Shown here: positions 1 to 12,561 of the stretch, piece after piece
Position numbering within the stretch: the first letter of the stretch is position 1
Layout of the letters: every line of letters begins with the position of its first letter
Assembly (NCBI GenBank): GCA_023055425.1
Contig: JALGPY010000003.1
Location: 75,119,491-75,183,490 of the forward strand
Length of the DNA stretch: 64,000 nucleotides
Source of the DNA: Linanthus parryae
Taxonomy: Eukaryota > Streptophyta > Magnoliopsida > Ericales > Polemoniaceae
Direction of reading: 5' to 3'
Made by a program: the position numbers and the translations under genes
The notes under the pieces: generated by a model
Databases searched by the model: none
What the model was told of the DNA's origin: nothing
What the model saw: only the letters and a program-made list of their open reading frames with translations

Positions 1-924
1 AGTAGATTGTTAGCCAAGATTGGAGAAAAGAAGCCCAAAGCCAAAGAAGCCACAAAAGATGGAGCATGGAGCATGGAGCATTCCACATGACTATGGAGGA
101 TGGACCAAAAGATCAAGACGCATGGAGATGTGTTTGCTTTAGGGTTCATGGATAATTCCATTGGCTTGGAATTATCTTAGTCTAGAAAAGGCCATATCCA
201 CATCACGTTTAATTTCCATTTTGTGGTTGTTTATTTATTGTCTTATTATTTGTGTGGTTGGTGTATGGATGATGCATGCAATTAGGATAATAAGATAATT
301 AGACAACCCGGATCTATTATTTGGAGTTGTGCCCAAACTCAAATAGATAGATTAGTTGATATTGATCAACAAAACAATTAAAATTGAATTTAAAAATCCC
401 TCAAAATTCAAATATTGTGTTCTTGCCTTCTCGTTATTTAAACACTCATTATCATCATTATTTATCAAGCTCGTGCGTGCCAAAGCATGGCGACTTGGTT
501 CATAATGATGGAATGCGATGGCACGTAACAATGTGCAATTGTTTAGATAAGAGGTTGAACACAACTAGGCTATTAATTTGATTAAGAAACCTAGAGGAAA
601 TCAATTGGGATTATCCATATGGATGGATAAATAAGGAGTTATTTGTCCGATTGAACCAAGAGTTGCATAAGGGATGCAATTGGAATTGTTCCTACCTAAA
701 GTAGTCAAATTATGGGTGACTTGCCAAAGCAAGCTCATAAGGAGATGAAAGATGGATCTTGGCCCACTAGAAAATATAAAGATATTTTCCGCATTAATAT
801 CTTGAGGGTTATTAATCCGTAGAAAAATAGTCGGAGCTATATTTAATAAACTAGCCATTATTAAATATAGTCAAAAATTCACAAATACTAAAACTTGCGT
901 ATTTTCCTTTTTGTAGAATTCCAA
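1..924 (+). other. Untranslated leader of Angela-type Copia element A (5' LTR lies outside the window)
   Basis: This stretch precedes the gag start of the Copia element and has no credible reading frame. It does not resemble the element's own LTR (4891-6319), and no primer binding site is visible, so the 5' LTR and PBS should lie upstream of base 1. A long leader between PBS and gag is usual for the Angela/BARE-1 lineage. The sequence just before the gag ATG at 925 is T-rich and ends in TTTTTGTAG (909-916), which looks like a 3' splice acceptor. BARE-type elements are known to make a spliced gag RNA, but whether this site is used is only a guess. Confidence 0.55.
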
Positions 925-3900
925 ATGGCAAACAACTCATCGAGTTCACAACATTCCCTACGATCTGTCCTTGAGAAGGACAAGCTCTCTGGAACCAACT
1001 TTCTTGATTGGTACAGAAACTTGAGAATTGTTCTCAAGCAAGAGAAGAAACTGTACGCAATAGAGGAGCATGTTCCAGAAGGTCCAGAGAACCAGACACC
1101 TGCTGCCTTAAAGGCGTATCAAAAGCGTGTTGATGACGGTAATGATGCGGCCTGCCTAATGCTTTGCACCATGACTTCTGAGCTTCAGAAGCAACACGAA
1201 AACATGAATGCTGTCGATATGATCGAACATCTAAAGCAGCTCTTCCAAGAGCAGGCGAGGGTAGAGAGGTATGAGGTCTCAAAGGCACTGTTCAAATGTC
1301 ATCTGGCGAAAGAGGAACCCGGTGGGACCCCATGTACTCCGAATGATCGGGTACTTGGAGAATCTCGCCCGACTAGGGTTCCCGGTCGGCCAAGAGTTGG
1401 CAACCGATCTCGTGTTGCAATCGTTGCCCGAGAGTTATGGACATTTCATTATGAACTATAACATGAACGAGATCGTTAAACCACTGCCAGATTTTCTCAA
1501 CATGTTGAGGACGGCTGAACAGAGCATCAACAAGGGTAAGGGCAAGGCCATAATGATGGTACAGAAAGGAAAGGGCAAACGGTTTGCCTCTTCCTCCAAG
1601 GGCAAAGGCAAGTCAGTTGCCAAGTCCAAGGAACCAGCCCTTAAGCCTGTTGGTGGCATTGCCAAGGTCGTGACTAAAGGTGAGTGTCACTACTGCAGTC
1701 AGCCTGGACACTGGAGAAGGAACTGCCCAAAATATCTGGAGGACAAGAGGCTTGGAATAGTGATTCCACCACCACCAGGTATTTTTGTTGTAGATTTCAA
1801 TTTAACTGTCTCTACATCATGGGTATTAGATACTGGATGTGGGTCTCATATTTGTCGAAATATGCAGGATCTAAAGAGAAGTAAAAGATTGGCTAAAGGG
1901 GAAGTAGATCTGCGCGTTGGAATGGAGCAAAAGGTTGCTGCGTTAGCCATAGGCGTGTGCGAGCTATCTCTGCCTTCAGGATTAGTTTTAGAGTTAAATA
2001 ATTGCTATTTTGTGCCTGCTATGAGCAGAAACAGTATTTCTATTTCTTGTTTGGACAAGGATGGTTTTATTATTTCAATAAAGAACAATTTTTGTTCCTT
2101 TTATTTGAATAATATTCACTATTTTAGTGCGCAATTATTTAATGGACTTTATGTCCTTGATCTAAGCAATCCTGTCTACAACATTAATACCATGCGGATT
2201 AAAATAAATGATTTAAATCCTGCTTATTTATGGCATTGTCGTTTAGGCCACATAAATGAGAAACGTGTATCTAGACTCCATAAGGATGGATTACTAGACT
2301 CATTTGATTTTGAATCATATGAGACATGTGAGGCTTGTTTATTGGGAAAAATGACAAAGTCCCCTTTCAATAAGAAAGGTGAGAGGACTATTGAGCAATT
2401 GGCGCTCATACATACCGATGTGTGTGGGCCATTTGCCACGCCTGCCAGGGGTGGTTAGGTCTACTTCATTACATTTACTGATGATTACAGTAGATATGGA
2501 TTTGTGTACCTTATGAGGGCAAAATCCGAATCCTTTGAAGTGTTCAAAGAATTCAAGAATGAAGTAGAAAAGCAACTTGGCAAAAGTATTAAGGCTCTAC
2601 GATCGGATCGTGGAGGAGAATACTTGAGCCAAGAGTTTGACGACTATCTTAGAGAGTGTGGGATCGTGTCCCAACTCACTCCACCCGGAACGCCACAATG
2701 GAATGGCGTGTCCGAGAGGAGGAATCGAACCCTATTGGATATGGTTCGATCTATGATGTGTCAAACCGATCTTCCATTATCATTTTGGGGCTACGCTCTA
2801 TTAAGTGCAGCTTTCACCATTAACCGTGTTCCATCTAAATCAGTCATGAAGACACCATATGAGATGTGGAGTGGGAGGCGTCCCACACTGTCGTTCATGA
2901 GGATTTGGGGCTGCGATGTCTACGTAAAACGCTTACAATCAGACAAGCTAGGGCCTAAATCGGATAAGTGTAAGTTTGTGGGGTACCCTAAGGAAACTAA
3001 GGGATACTACTTCTACAATCCAACCGAGAACAAAGTGTTTGTTGCTCGGACCGGCGTGTTTCTAGAAAGAGAATTTGTCTCTAAATAAGCAAGTGGGAGG
3101 AATGTAGAACTTGAAGAAGTTCAAGAACCACAAACCACTGAACCGATTATGGAACATGAACAGGAAACACAAGCAGTTGTGGAGCCACCTGTTCAGGTAA
3201 CACAAGAGCTTCGTAGATCTAGTAGAGTGCGCCAGGAACCCGAGAGGTATGGACTTCTCGTAACCGATTCCGGTGACACAATGCTCATAGATGATGAGCC
3301 TACTACCTATGAAGAGGCCATGAGTGGCCCAGACTCTCAGAAGTGGCTGGAAGCCATGAGATCCGAGATGGAATCCATGTATACCAACAAAGTATGGACT
3401 TTGGTGGAACCACCCCATGGGGCGCGGCCCATAGGGTGCAAGTGGGTCTTCAAGAAGAAGATCGACATGGATGGTAATGTGATTACCTATAAGGGCCGAT
3501 TGGTGGCTAAAGGATTCAGACAGATTCATGGTATTGACTATGACGAAACCTTTTCACCAGTCGCAATGACCAAATCCATCCGAATCCTACTTGCAATTGC
3601 AGCATACCATGACTATGAGATTTGGCAGATGGATGTCAAAACAGCATTCCTTTATGGGAATCTCCTCGAGGACGTGTATATGATACAGCCGGAGGGTTTT
3701 GAGGATCCAAAGCAAGCCAACAAAGTCTGTAAGCTGCAACGGTCCATTTATGAATTGAAGCAAGCTTCTAGGAGTTGGAATCGACGTTTTGATGAAGTGG
3801 TCAAAGAGTTTGGCTTCATCAGAAACGATGATGAGTCTTGTGTCTGCAAGAAGGTTAGTGGGAGCTCTGTAGCTTTTCTGGTCTTGTATGTGGATGACAT

Positions 3901-4876
3901 ACTACTCATTGGAAACGACATTCCCATGCTGCAATCTGTGAAAGATTGGCTAGGAAAGTGTTTCTCAATGAAGGACTTAGGGGAAGCAGCCTATATACTC
4001 GGTATAAAGATCTATAGAGATTGATCTAAGAGGTTGCTAGGCCTAAGTCAAAGTACATATATTGACAAGGTGTTGAAACGGTTCAACATGCAAGATTCCA
4101 AGAAGGGATTCTTGCCCATGTCACATGGAATCACTCTTTCGAAGAGAGGTTGTCCTTCCAATGAGATTGAGAAGGAACGCATGAGTAGGATTCCCTATGC
4201 CTCGGCCATAGGATCTATCATGTACGCCATGTTATGTACTAGACCAGATGTGTCATATGCCTTGAGTATGACAAGCAGATACCAATCCAGTCCGGGTGAG
4301 AGTCACTGGATTGCAGTCAAGAACATCCTAAAGTACTTGAGAAGAACTAAGGATGTTTTCTTGATATTTGGCGGTGAGGAAGAGTTGCGTGTAAGGGGTT
4401 ACACTGATGCAAGCTTCCGAAACGACAGAGATGACTTTAGATCACAATCGAGATATGTGTTTTGCCTGAATGGAGCAGCGGTGAGCTGGAAGAGTTCCAA
4501 GCAAGAGACGGTAACTGATTCTACAACAGAGGCTGAGTACATTGCTGCAAATGGCGCAGCAAAGGAGGCTGTTTGGATCAGAAAATTTGTTTCTGAACTT
4601 GGTGTGGTCCCTAGCATTGCGGATCCAGTGGAGTTGTTCTGTGACAACACTGGGGCGATCGCGCAATCAAAGGAACCCAGATCGCACCAGAAGTCCAAGC
4701 ACGTGCTCAGGAAGTTTCATCTCATTCGAGATATTATCGATAGAGGAGACGTTCGGATATGCAAGATTCCTACAGATGATAATCTGTCAGACCCGCTTAC
4801 GAAGCCTCTCACGCAGTGGAAGCATGAAGGGCACACTAGGAGTATGGGCATACGAGATGCGCCAGATTGGCTCTAG
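925..4876 (+). pseudogene. Angela-type Ty1/copia gag-pol polyprotein, copy A (one frameshift, three stops)
   Basis: The chosen start is the ATG at 925. Domains in order are: GAG; a CCHC zinc knuckle (CHYCSQPGHWRRNC, about 1685-1726); aspartic protease with DTG (about 1829); integrase with its His/Cys finger (about 2230-2350) and DDE residues in HTDVCGP, RSDRGGEY and the E of NGVSERRN; reverse transcriptase with YVDD (about 3886); and RNase H with TDASF, TEAEY and DNTGA. The order protease-integrase-RT-RNase H defines Ty1/copia. The gag sequence and the LTR start match the Angela/BARE-1 lineage. The frame shifts by one base near 1310-1325, inside gag. In-frame stops are TAG 2456-2458, TAA 3086-3088 and TGA 4022-4024. 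Copy C at the right end of the window reads through the position of the third stop. The rest is well preserved, so this is a fairly young but inactive copy. Confidence 0.88.
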
Positions 4877-4877
4877 T

Positions 4878-4890
4878 GCAAGTGGGAGAC
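4878..4890 (+). other. Polypurine tract of element A
   Basis: The purine-rich run CAAGTGGGAGA abuts the TG of the 3' LTR. It is repeated in copies B (11150-11162) and C (63034-63046, minus). It primes plus-strand DNA synthesis in reverse transcription. Confidence 0.75.
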
Positions 4891-6319
4891 TGTTGGAATA
4901 GATGCCCTAGAGGCAATCTAGTTTAGTATGAATTTGTATATGGCTAGAAAATTCATTTATTATTTATTGGATATTTAATATAATGAAGTCCTTGGATTTA
5001 AAATTGTGTTGTTTATCTTAAATATCCCTAGTCAAGTATAATGATTAATAGGACAATCATCTATATACTAGTATGGGGTTGGATTGATATGGAGATATCA
5101 TGATCCAACACATAGGTGTGCATTACGGAATGTTGCACTGGATTGACCCATCTCCGAGAAGGCTACATACATGTTATGTTGAGTCACAAGCGCTTCTCGC
5201 GGTGCAATGGTATTGTCATCCTTAGACTTGAAGTCACTAGATATTCTAGTTGTGGATCATTGTGATCTTGGTAGCGTTAAACGCTACACCGTAACTGGGT
5301 AGTTATAAAGGCGTGTACTGGATACAATGAGAAGCAAGATTAGAGATCGTAGTGGACGTAGAGAGGATTTGCCCCTCCCACATAACGGGAGCAAATATCC
5401 TAGGCCACTCGAGGGATAGTGCTTATAGAATGTCTGGCCAGACTCAAATAAATCAATATGGGATATTGATGTTATTTGCACGAATAAGGCTATTCACATG
5501 AATCGAGAAACTATGGATTGGATATACGAGTGTGACTTGTATGTCTCGTGTCCAATCCGGATATGGAGGCAAAGGGATGAGACAATTACTTGTACAAAGG
5601 TTGTCAAGATGACTATTCTATTAGTTGGCTAGAATGGATGTTTTGCTAGAAACCGCTCCATATTAGCAAGTAGTTGCTACCAACTAGATAGAACCTATGG
5701 GGTCACACGCTATATAGAGTTGAACTAGATTTGGGAAGTAATTAATTGGATTAATTAATTAGAAGGATCACTTTGCAAACCCTTGCAAACTTAGTAGGGA
5801 CTAATTTGCAAGGAAGGGACTAAATTGAATTCTAGTTGGACTAGAATAAGTCCTTTAGGTAGTTAACAAGGAGTTGTTGGACTATATAAAGGACCCTCCT
5901 TCCTTCCTTCCTCATAACCTATGCTCATTAGTGAACATAACAAAGAGTGGGAGAGAACAAAGGAGAGAGAGCAAGCAACAAGGAGCCCGACGCCGCCCCT
6001 TGCCGCCGCCCTCGTCCCCGTCGGCCAAAAGAGGCCGAGAGCCTCTTTTTGTCTCGTTTTGCGTGATTCGTTCTTCATCTTCCTAATCCGGGCTAGCACC
6101 AAGGAGTTTGGGAGATCTAAGATCAACTCTAGGCGTGGATCAACTATAGAGAACGTGACATTATTCGCGTTTGAAGTCATCAAGGAGAACCCAAAGGTGT
6201 GTTTATGATCTCTAACCTTTACTATCGTTATGTCTCTAGACTTGTGATCCTTGGAGGGTTTTGCATGGTTGATGTTTGATTATGCTTCCGTTGTGCGATC
6301 CATGAATCAAAACCCCACA
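4891..6319 (+). repeat. 3' LTR of Angela-type element A (1429 bp)
   Basis: It starts TGTTGGAATAG directly after the polypurine tract and ends in CCCCACA. The bounds are fixed by the reverse-complement copy at 61605-63033, which has exactly the same length and differs by roughly four bases per hundred in the first 330 bp compared by eye. The phrase CTAGAGGCAATC at the start is shared with BARE-1/Angela LTRs. A TATA box lies at 5883. The first part (U3) is AT-rich. The part after the TATA box is GC-richer around 5990-6060. Confidence 0.9.
5883..5889 (+). promoter_or_regulatory. TATA box of LTR A
   Basis: TATATAA lies about 990 bp into the LTR. The same box occurs in LTR B (12160) and LTR C (62037-62045, minus). 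It marks the U3/R boundary region; transcription would start about 30 bp downstream. Confidence 0.6.
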
Positions 6320-7667
6320 ATATTTGCACAAATATGTGAATTTGACGATTTATAAGCCTAAGAGTCAAAAGTTGTGTTTCTAGCTTATTTGCGCATGTAT
6401 TCTCTCATATTTGCGATGATAATTGCACGGGTAGTATTTTGTTGTGTTTCTCAGGTAAAATAGGTTCAATGGAGCTTATGATAGGCTTGGATACACTTGG
6501 TATGGAGCTAGATGAAGAGGAGAAAAGAAGAGGCAAAGACGAAGAAAAGTTGAAAAACTCACTCCTGACCAGCCTGTAATATTTTCGATGCTCAGGAAAA
6601 TCTATACATAATTTGGGAGAAAGGCCTGCGCCATTTTAAAGTAGACATCCAGAGCTTTCCAACGATATATGGTAGGCCCGAATACGAGTCCGGATGAGGG
6701 AGATACAGTCCGCGCAAAATCAGCTTACAATTCTGTCCGGGAATTACAAACCGGAGGGGCTGAAGTGCAAATTCGGCCAAAGTTCATTAAAAAACGTGCC
6801 CAGGCCTTATGAAACGACTTCTCAGACCTAAAACAAGAACGACTCTGCTGGAGGAAGGGAGGAGACAGCTCCCAAGCCATTCGAGAGCTCGGATTCCCGT
6901 CGGATCAAGGATTCATCGTTTGATCTCTCTATCTCTCTTGTTTTTGATGAATACTTGGAACTTATTCGTTGTATTCCCAACTATGAGTAGCTAAACTTTT
7001 TTCCTATTCGGGATATCTCATAGGTAGCAAGGGTTTGAACACCATGTTTGTGATTTATGGATCTTTTTCATGCTTTTAGCTTAATTGAATGTGTTTTTCT
7101 TAGCTATGCTTGATTTATGTACTTAATTCTATCGTTTCTATTGTTTGAGCTCTCAATAGGATGATTATAGGTATGGGATGTTAGAGGAATCAACATTCTC
7201 TACCCGGAAACTTGAATCAAGCACTAGCCGTATCTAGGGTTGAGGAATCTTGCTAGTTAGCTAGAACTAAGAGTAGACCATAACAACATAATGCTTATTT
7301 GAACTTGAGTAGGCTAGAGGAATCAGGTACAAGAGTTTGAATATAGGCTTTGGTTGAGGAATCTTCAAAGCATAGGTGCTTGTTTGACTAAGTAAAAGAC
7401 GTTCGTGTTTCTTGAACATAAATCATAAGTGGTGTGAGATCCCTAGTGAACCCGAAGATATATCCTGATACTTGTCCCTCGTATTAATCTCACTTTTAAT
7501 AATCAGTTTGTTATTTAAATTATTAGTTTAATAAAACAATCCAATTGCTTGCCCACACGAAGTTAGTCATCCTAATTAATTCACGACAAGTCCCTTGGGT
7601 TCGACAAACCCGGATTACCGGATATTACTACACGCGACACCCGTACACTTGCGGTTGGATCGTGTCA
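6320..7667 (+). repeat. Gypsy-type (Athila/Tat-like) LTR remnant
   Basis: This block lies between LTR A and the truncated gag of copy B and has no coding frame. It resembles LTRs of Athila/Tat Gypsy elements in layout: a stretch on 'agagctttccaacgatatat' near 6650, a run of short repeats built on 'gaggaatc' (7193, 7240, 7318, 7353), and a GC-richer end 'cttgcggttggatcgtgtca' (7648-7667) before the copia sequence resumes. The right end (CA at 7666-7667) abuts copia gag, which suggests a solo LTR inserted into copy B. The left end is not resolved and no target duplication could be matched. Confidence 0.45.
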
Positions 7668-10600
7668 GTGCTCCATATGATCAGATACATGGACAATCTC
7701 CAGAGGTTAGGCTTTCCGTTCGGCCAAGAGTTTGCCACTGATCTCATCCTGCAACCGCTGCCAGATAGCTATAGCCAGTTCATCATGAACTATAACATGA
7801 ATGAGATCAACAAACCTCTGCCAGACCTGCTCAATATGTTGAGGACCTCTGAACAGTGTATAAACAAAGGCAAGGCCATAATGATGGTCAATAGAGGAAA
7901 GAGCAAGTGAGTTGCTTCTACCTCCAAAGGAAAGAGCAAGAAAGTTGCAAAATCCAAGGAAGTTGCCTTAAATCCTGCTGGTTGCATCTCTAAGGGCGCA
8001 TGTCACTATTGTAGTAAGACAGACCACTGGAAAAGGAACTGCCCAAAGTAACCGGAGGATAAAAGGCTTGGAATAGTGATTCCACCACCACCAAGTATTT
8101 TTGTTATATGATGTCAATTTGTCTATATCTTCATCTTTGGTATCGGAAACTATGTGATCTCACGTTATTAAATGAGCAGGATCTCAAGAGAAGTAGACGA
8201 CCGACTAAAGGGGAGATAGACTTGCACGTATGGAATGGAGCAAGAGTTGTTGCATTATCCGTAGCCGTTTATGAGTTATCTTCGCCTTTTGGAATTATTT
8301 TAGAATTAGAAAATTGCTAATATGTGCCTGCTATGAGCAGAAATATTATTTCTATTTCTTGTTTGGACTGGAAATGTTTTTCTATTAAAATAAAGGGGAA
8401 GTTATGCTCTGTTTATTTTGATAGTATGCACAGATGGTATATCCTTGATCTAAATAATTCCATCTATAACATAAATACCAAGAGTATTAAAACTAACGAT
8501 TTAAATCCTACTTATCTATGGCAATGTCGTTTAGGCCATATAAACGAGAAACACATTTCTAGACTCCATAAAGGTGGATTTCTAGACTCATTTGATTATG
8601 AATCATATGAGACATGTGAATCTTGTTTATTAGGAAAATGACAAAGTCCACTTTCAATAAGAAATGTGTGAGGACTAGTGAGTTATTGGCACTCAGACAT
8701 TATGATGTGTGTGGCCCGTTTCCCACGCCTTCCGGAGGTGGTTATCTTTATTTCATTACGTTTTTTGATGACTTCAGTAGATATGGATTTTTATACCTTA
8801 TGAAGGCCAAATCCGAATCTTTTGAAATGTTCAAAGAATTCAAGAATGAAGTAGAGAAGCAGACTGGAAAGAGTATTAAGGCTCTACGATCGGATCATGG
8901 AGGAGAATACTTAAGCCAAGAGTTTGACCACTATCTTACAGAGTGTGGGATCTTGGACCAACTCACTCCACCCGGAACGCCACGGTGGAATGGAGTGTCC
9001 GAGAGGAGGAAACATACCCTGTTGGACATGGTGCGATCTATGATGTGTCAAGCAGATCTTCCGATAGCACATGCTCTAACGACTGCAGCATTTATCATTA
9101 ACCATGTTCCATCCAAATCGGTCATGAAGACACCATATGAGATATGGACTTGGAGGCGTCCCATAGTGTCGTTTATGAAGAATTGGGGTTGCGACGTCTA
9201 TGTAAAGCGTTTACAAACATACAAGCTCGGACCCAATTTGGATAAGTGTAAATTTATGGGATATCCTAAGGAAACGAAAAGATATTATTTCTACAACCCA
9301 ATCGAGAACAAAGTGTTTGTTGCTCGAACTGGCGTGTTTCTAGAAAGAGTATTTGTCTCTAAACAAGCCAGTGGGAGGACTGTAGAACATGAAGAGGTTC
9401 AAGAACCACAAAACACCGAGCCTACAATGGAGCATGAGCAGGAACCAATTTTTTTTTTTGGCGCAATCTGTTCAAGTGACACAAGAACTCCGTAGGTCGG
9501 TTAGGGTACGTCAGGAGCCAGAGAGGTATGGACTTCTCGTGACTCTGCCCGGTGAGGTACCACTCATGGATGATGATCCTAGTACATATGGAGATGCCAT
9601 GAAAGGGCCGAATCTAAGAAGTGGCTTGAAGCTATGAGATCCAAAATGGACTCCATGTATATCAACAAAGGATGGACTTTGGTGGAACCACCCGAAGGGG
9701 CTCGTCCCATAGGGTGAAAGTGGGTCCTCAATAAGAAGACCGACATGAATGGCAATGTATTTTCCTACAAGGTACGATTGGTGGAAAAAGGATCAGGCGT
9801 ATTCATGGTATTAACTATGATGAAACTTTTTTCTCCAGTCGCAATGACCAAATCCATTTGAATCTTACTTGCTATTGCAGCTTATCAAGACTACGAGATT
9901 TGGCAAATGGATGTCAAAACAGCATTTCTGTATGGAAACCTCCTTGAGGATGTGTACATGACATAGCCAGAGGGTTTTGAGGATCCATAGCATGCCAAAA
10001 AAGTTTGTGAGTTGCAACGATCCATTTATGGATTGAAGCAAGCTTCTAGGAGTTGACATCGATGTTTTGATGACGCGGTCAAAGAGTTTGTCTTCATCAA
10101 GAACGAAGATGAGCCTTGTTTCTACAAGAAGGATAGTGGGAGTTCTGTTGTGTTTTTGGTCTTGTATGTGGATGACATACTACTCATTCGAAACGACATT
10201 TCTACCTTGCAATCTTTCAAAGATTGGCTAGGGAAGTGTTTCACAATGAAGGACTTAGGGGATGCAACTTATATACTTGGTATCCAGATTTATAGGGACA
10301 GATCTAGGAAGCTGCTCGGCCTAAGCTAATTTACATATATAGACAAGGTGTTGAAGCAGTTCAACATGCAAGAATCAAAGAAAGGATTCTTGCCCATGTC
10401 GCATGGAGTCACCCTTTCGAAGGCTGATTGACCCTCCAATAAGATTGAGAAGGACCGCATGAGTAAGATCACGTATGTGTCGGCCATATGATCTATCATG
10501 TACCCCATGTTGTGTAATAGATGTGTCGCACGCGTTGGGTATGGCAAGAAGATACCAGTCCAATCCGGGCGAGAGTCATTGGATTGCTGTCAAGAATATC

Positions 10601-11148
10601 CTTAAGTACATGAGAAGAACTAAGGATTCGTTCTTGATATTTGGAGGTGAGGAAGAACTAAGTGTAATTGGTTACACTGACGCGAGCTTCCAAACTGACA
10701 AGGACGACTACATATCGCAGTCGGGCTATGTGTTTTGCCTGAGAGGAGGAGCTATGAGCTGGGAGAGTTCCAAGAAAGAGACAATTGCTGATTCTACAAC
10801 TGAAGCTAAGTACATTGTTGCGGCAGGCGCATCAAAGGAAGCTGTTTGGATTAGGAAGTTCATCACCGAGCTTGGTGTGGTTCCTAGAATTCTGGATCCC
10901 ATTGCGTTGTATTGTGACAACACTAGGGCGATCGCACAAGCCAAGGAGCCCTGGTCACACCAGAATCCAAACACATACTTATGAGATTCCATCTTATTCG
11001 AGAAATCATCGATAGAGGATATGTGAAGATATGCAAGATTCCAACGGACAATAATATTTCAGATCTACTTACAAAGTCGCTTGTTCAGCGCAAGCACGAT
11101 AGGCACACTAGATCTATGGGCATACGATATGCACCAAATTGGCTCTAA
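7668..11148 (+). pseudogene. Degenerate Angela-type gag-pol, copy B (5'-truncated)
   Basis: The homology to copy A begins in mid-gag (MIRYMDNLQRLGFPFGQE, around 7677-7730) and runs to the end of RNase H, with the stop at 11146-11148. The zinc knuckle is changed to CHYCSKTDHWKRNC. Integrase (about 8520-9360) retains LRSDHGGEYL, the RT box YVDD is at about 10164, and RNase H retains TDASF and DNT. Many stops and frameshifts are present; the protease region (8090-8200) is badly scrambled, the gag N-terminus is missing, and a T-run at 9448-9458 breaks the linker after integrase. It diverges far more from A than C does, so it is an older relative rather than a recent copy. Confidence 0.85.
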
Positions 11149-11162
11149 AGCAAGTGGGAGAC

Positions 11163-12561
11163 TGTTGGAGTAAATGCCATAGAGGCAATCTATATTTAGT
11201 ATGAACATTGTTTGGCTGGAATATTCATTTATTATTATGGAGATATTTAATATAATGAAGTCCTTAGATTACAATGTGTTGTTTATCTTAAATATCCCTA
11301 GTCCATTATATTGATTAACAGGATGATCACTATAGACTAATGTGTGGGTAGATTGATATGGAGATATCAAGTCTAACACATGGGTATGCATTAGGAGTAA
11401 TGACATACTAGATTGACCCACAACAAGAAGGCTACATTAGATTATGTCAATGTCACAAGTGCTTCTCGTAGTGCTAATGGTGTTGTAATCCATAGACTTG
11501 AAGTCACTAGATACTCTAGTTGTAAAATATCATATTTTGATATTATCAAACGTTACACCGTAAATAGGTAACTATAAAGATTGTCATCGGGCATGATAGG
11601 AATCAAGCTTAGAGATGGTAGTGATGTAGAGAGGATTTGTGCCTCCCACATAATGGGAGAAAATATCCATGGCCACTCGAGGGGTAGTGCTTATGAAATG
11701 TCTGGCCAGACTCGGATAAATCAATATGGGGTTATTGATGTTATCTTTATAGATAAGTCTATTCACAGGATCGAGAAACTATGGATTGTATATACCAGTG
11801 TGAAAAATATGTCTAGTGTCCAATACGGATATGGAGACAAAGGGATATATACAACGCGGTAACATTGGGCGCATGGTTTGTCAGGATCACTAAATTTTCT
11901 ATGAGTTGGGTGGCATAGATGTGCTGCTAGACACCGATCTATGTTTGTAATTGTTATTACCAACTAAGTAGAAAACCATAGAGTCACGCACCTTATGGAT
12001 TAAACTGGATTTGGATATTAATTAGTAGGACTAATTAATCAAAAGGATCAAAACACAACCACAAGCAAAGTTAGTAGGACTAATTTGCAAGGTGAACTAA
12101 TCCGTGTATGGACATGATTAATATTGGGAAAAATATATAGTTAATAAAGATTTATTAACTATATAAGAGCAATACTAGCTTACTATTTCACAAGAGAGTC
12201 ATTATTGTGTGAAATAACAAAGCAAGGAGAGAGACAGACAAGGAGGCCGAAGCCACCCGTCCGCCCCCCAGGTGCCGTCGGCCATCAGAGGCGCTCGGCC
12301 CTCCGTGCTCTGTTTTGCGTTATTCTTCTACCTCCTTCTTCCCTATGCTATCACTTGACATGGAGGAGGATTCCAGCTACAATCCAAGGTGTGGATACTC
12401 GTAGAGACGAAGACACAATTCTTCGTAGTGATCACACAAGCTAAGGTACACAATTCGTTTACTCTCATCATGTTATGAATGCTTGCCTGCGATTCGTGGA
12501 GGGTTTTGATCAGGATTTATTTATTTATATTCTACTGTGTTACCTGCATCAAAATCCTACA
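11163..12561 (+). repeat. 3' LTR of Angela-type element B (about 1399 bp)
   Basis: It starts TGTTGGAGTAA after the polypurine tract CAAGTGGGAG and ends AAATCCTACA, aligning with both ends of LTR A. Internal blocks also align (the shared phrase 'aatataatgaagtcctta'), but the sequence has diverged heavily, in keeping with the decayed coding region. Confidence 0.75.
12160..12167 (+). promoter_or_regulatory. TATA box of LTR B
   Basis: TATATAAG lies at the position that matches the TATA box of LTRs A and C. Confidence 0.45.

Noticed and set aside
4399..4901. Overlapping ORFs on both strands across RNase H of element A (also at 63226-63525)
   Set aside because: They are shadows of the pol frame. 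The same shadows recur in copies A, B and C only because the underlying DNA is related.
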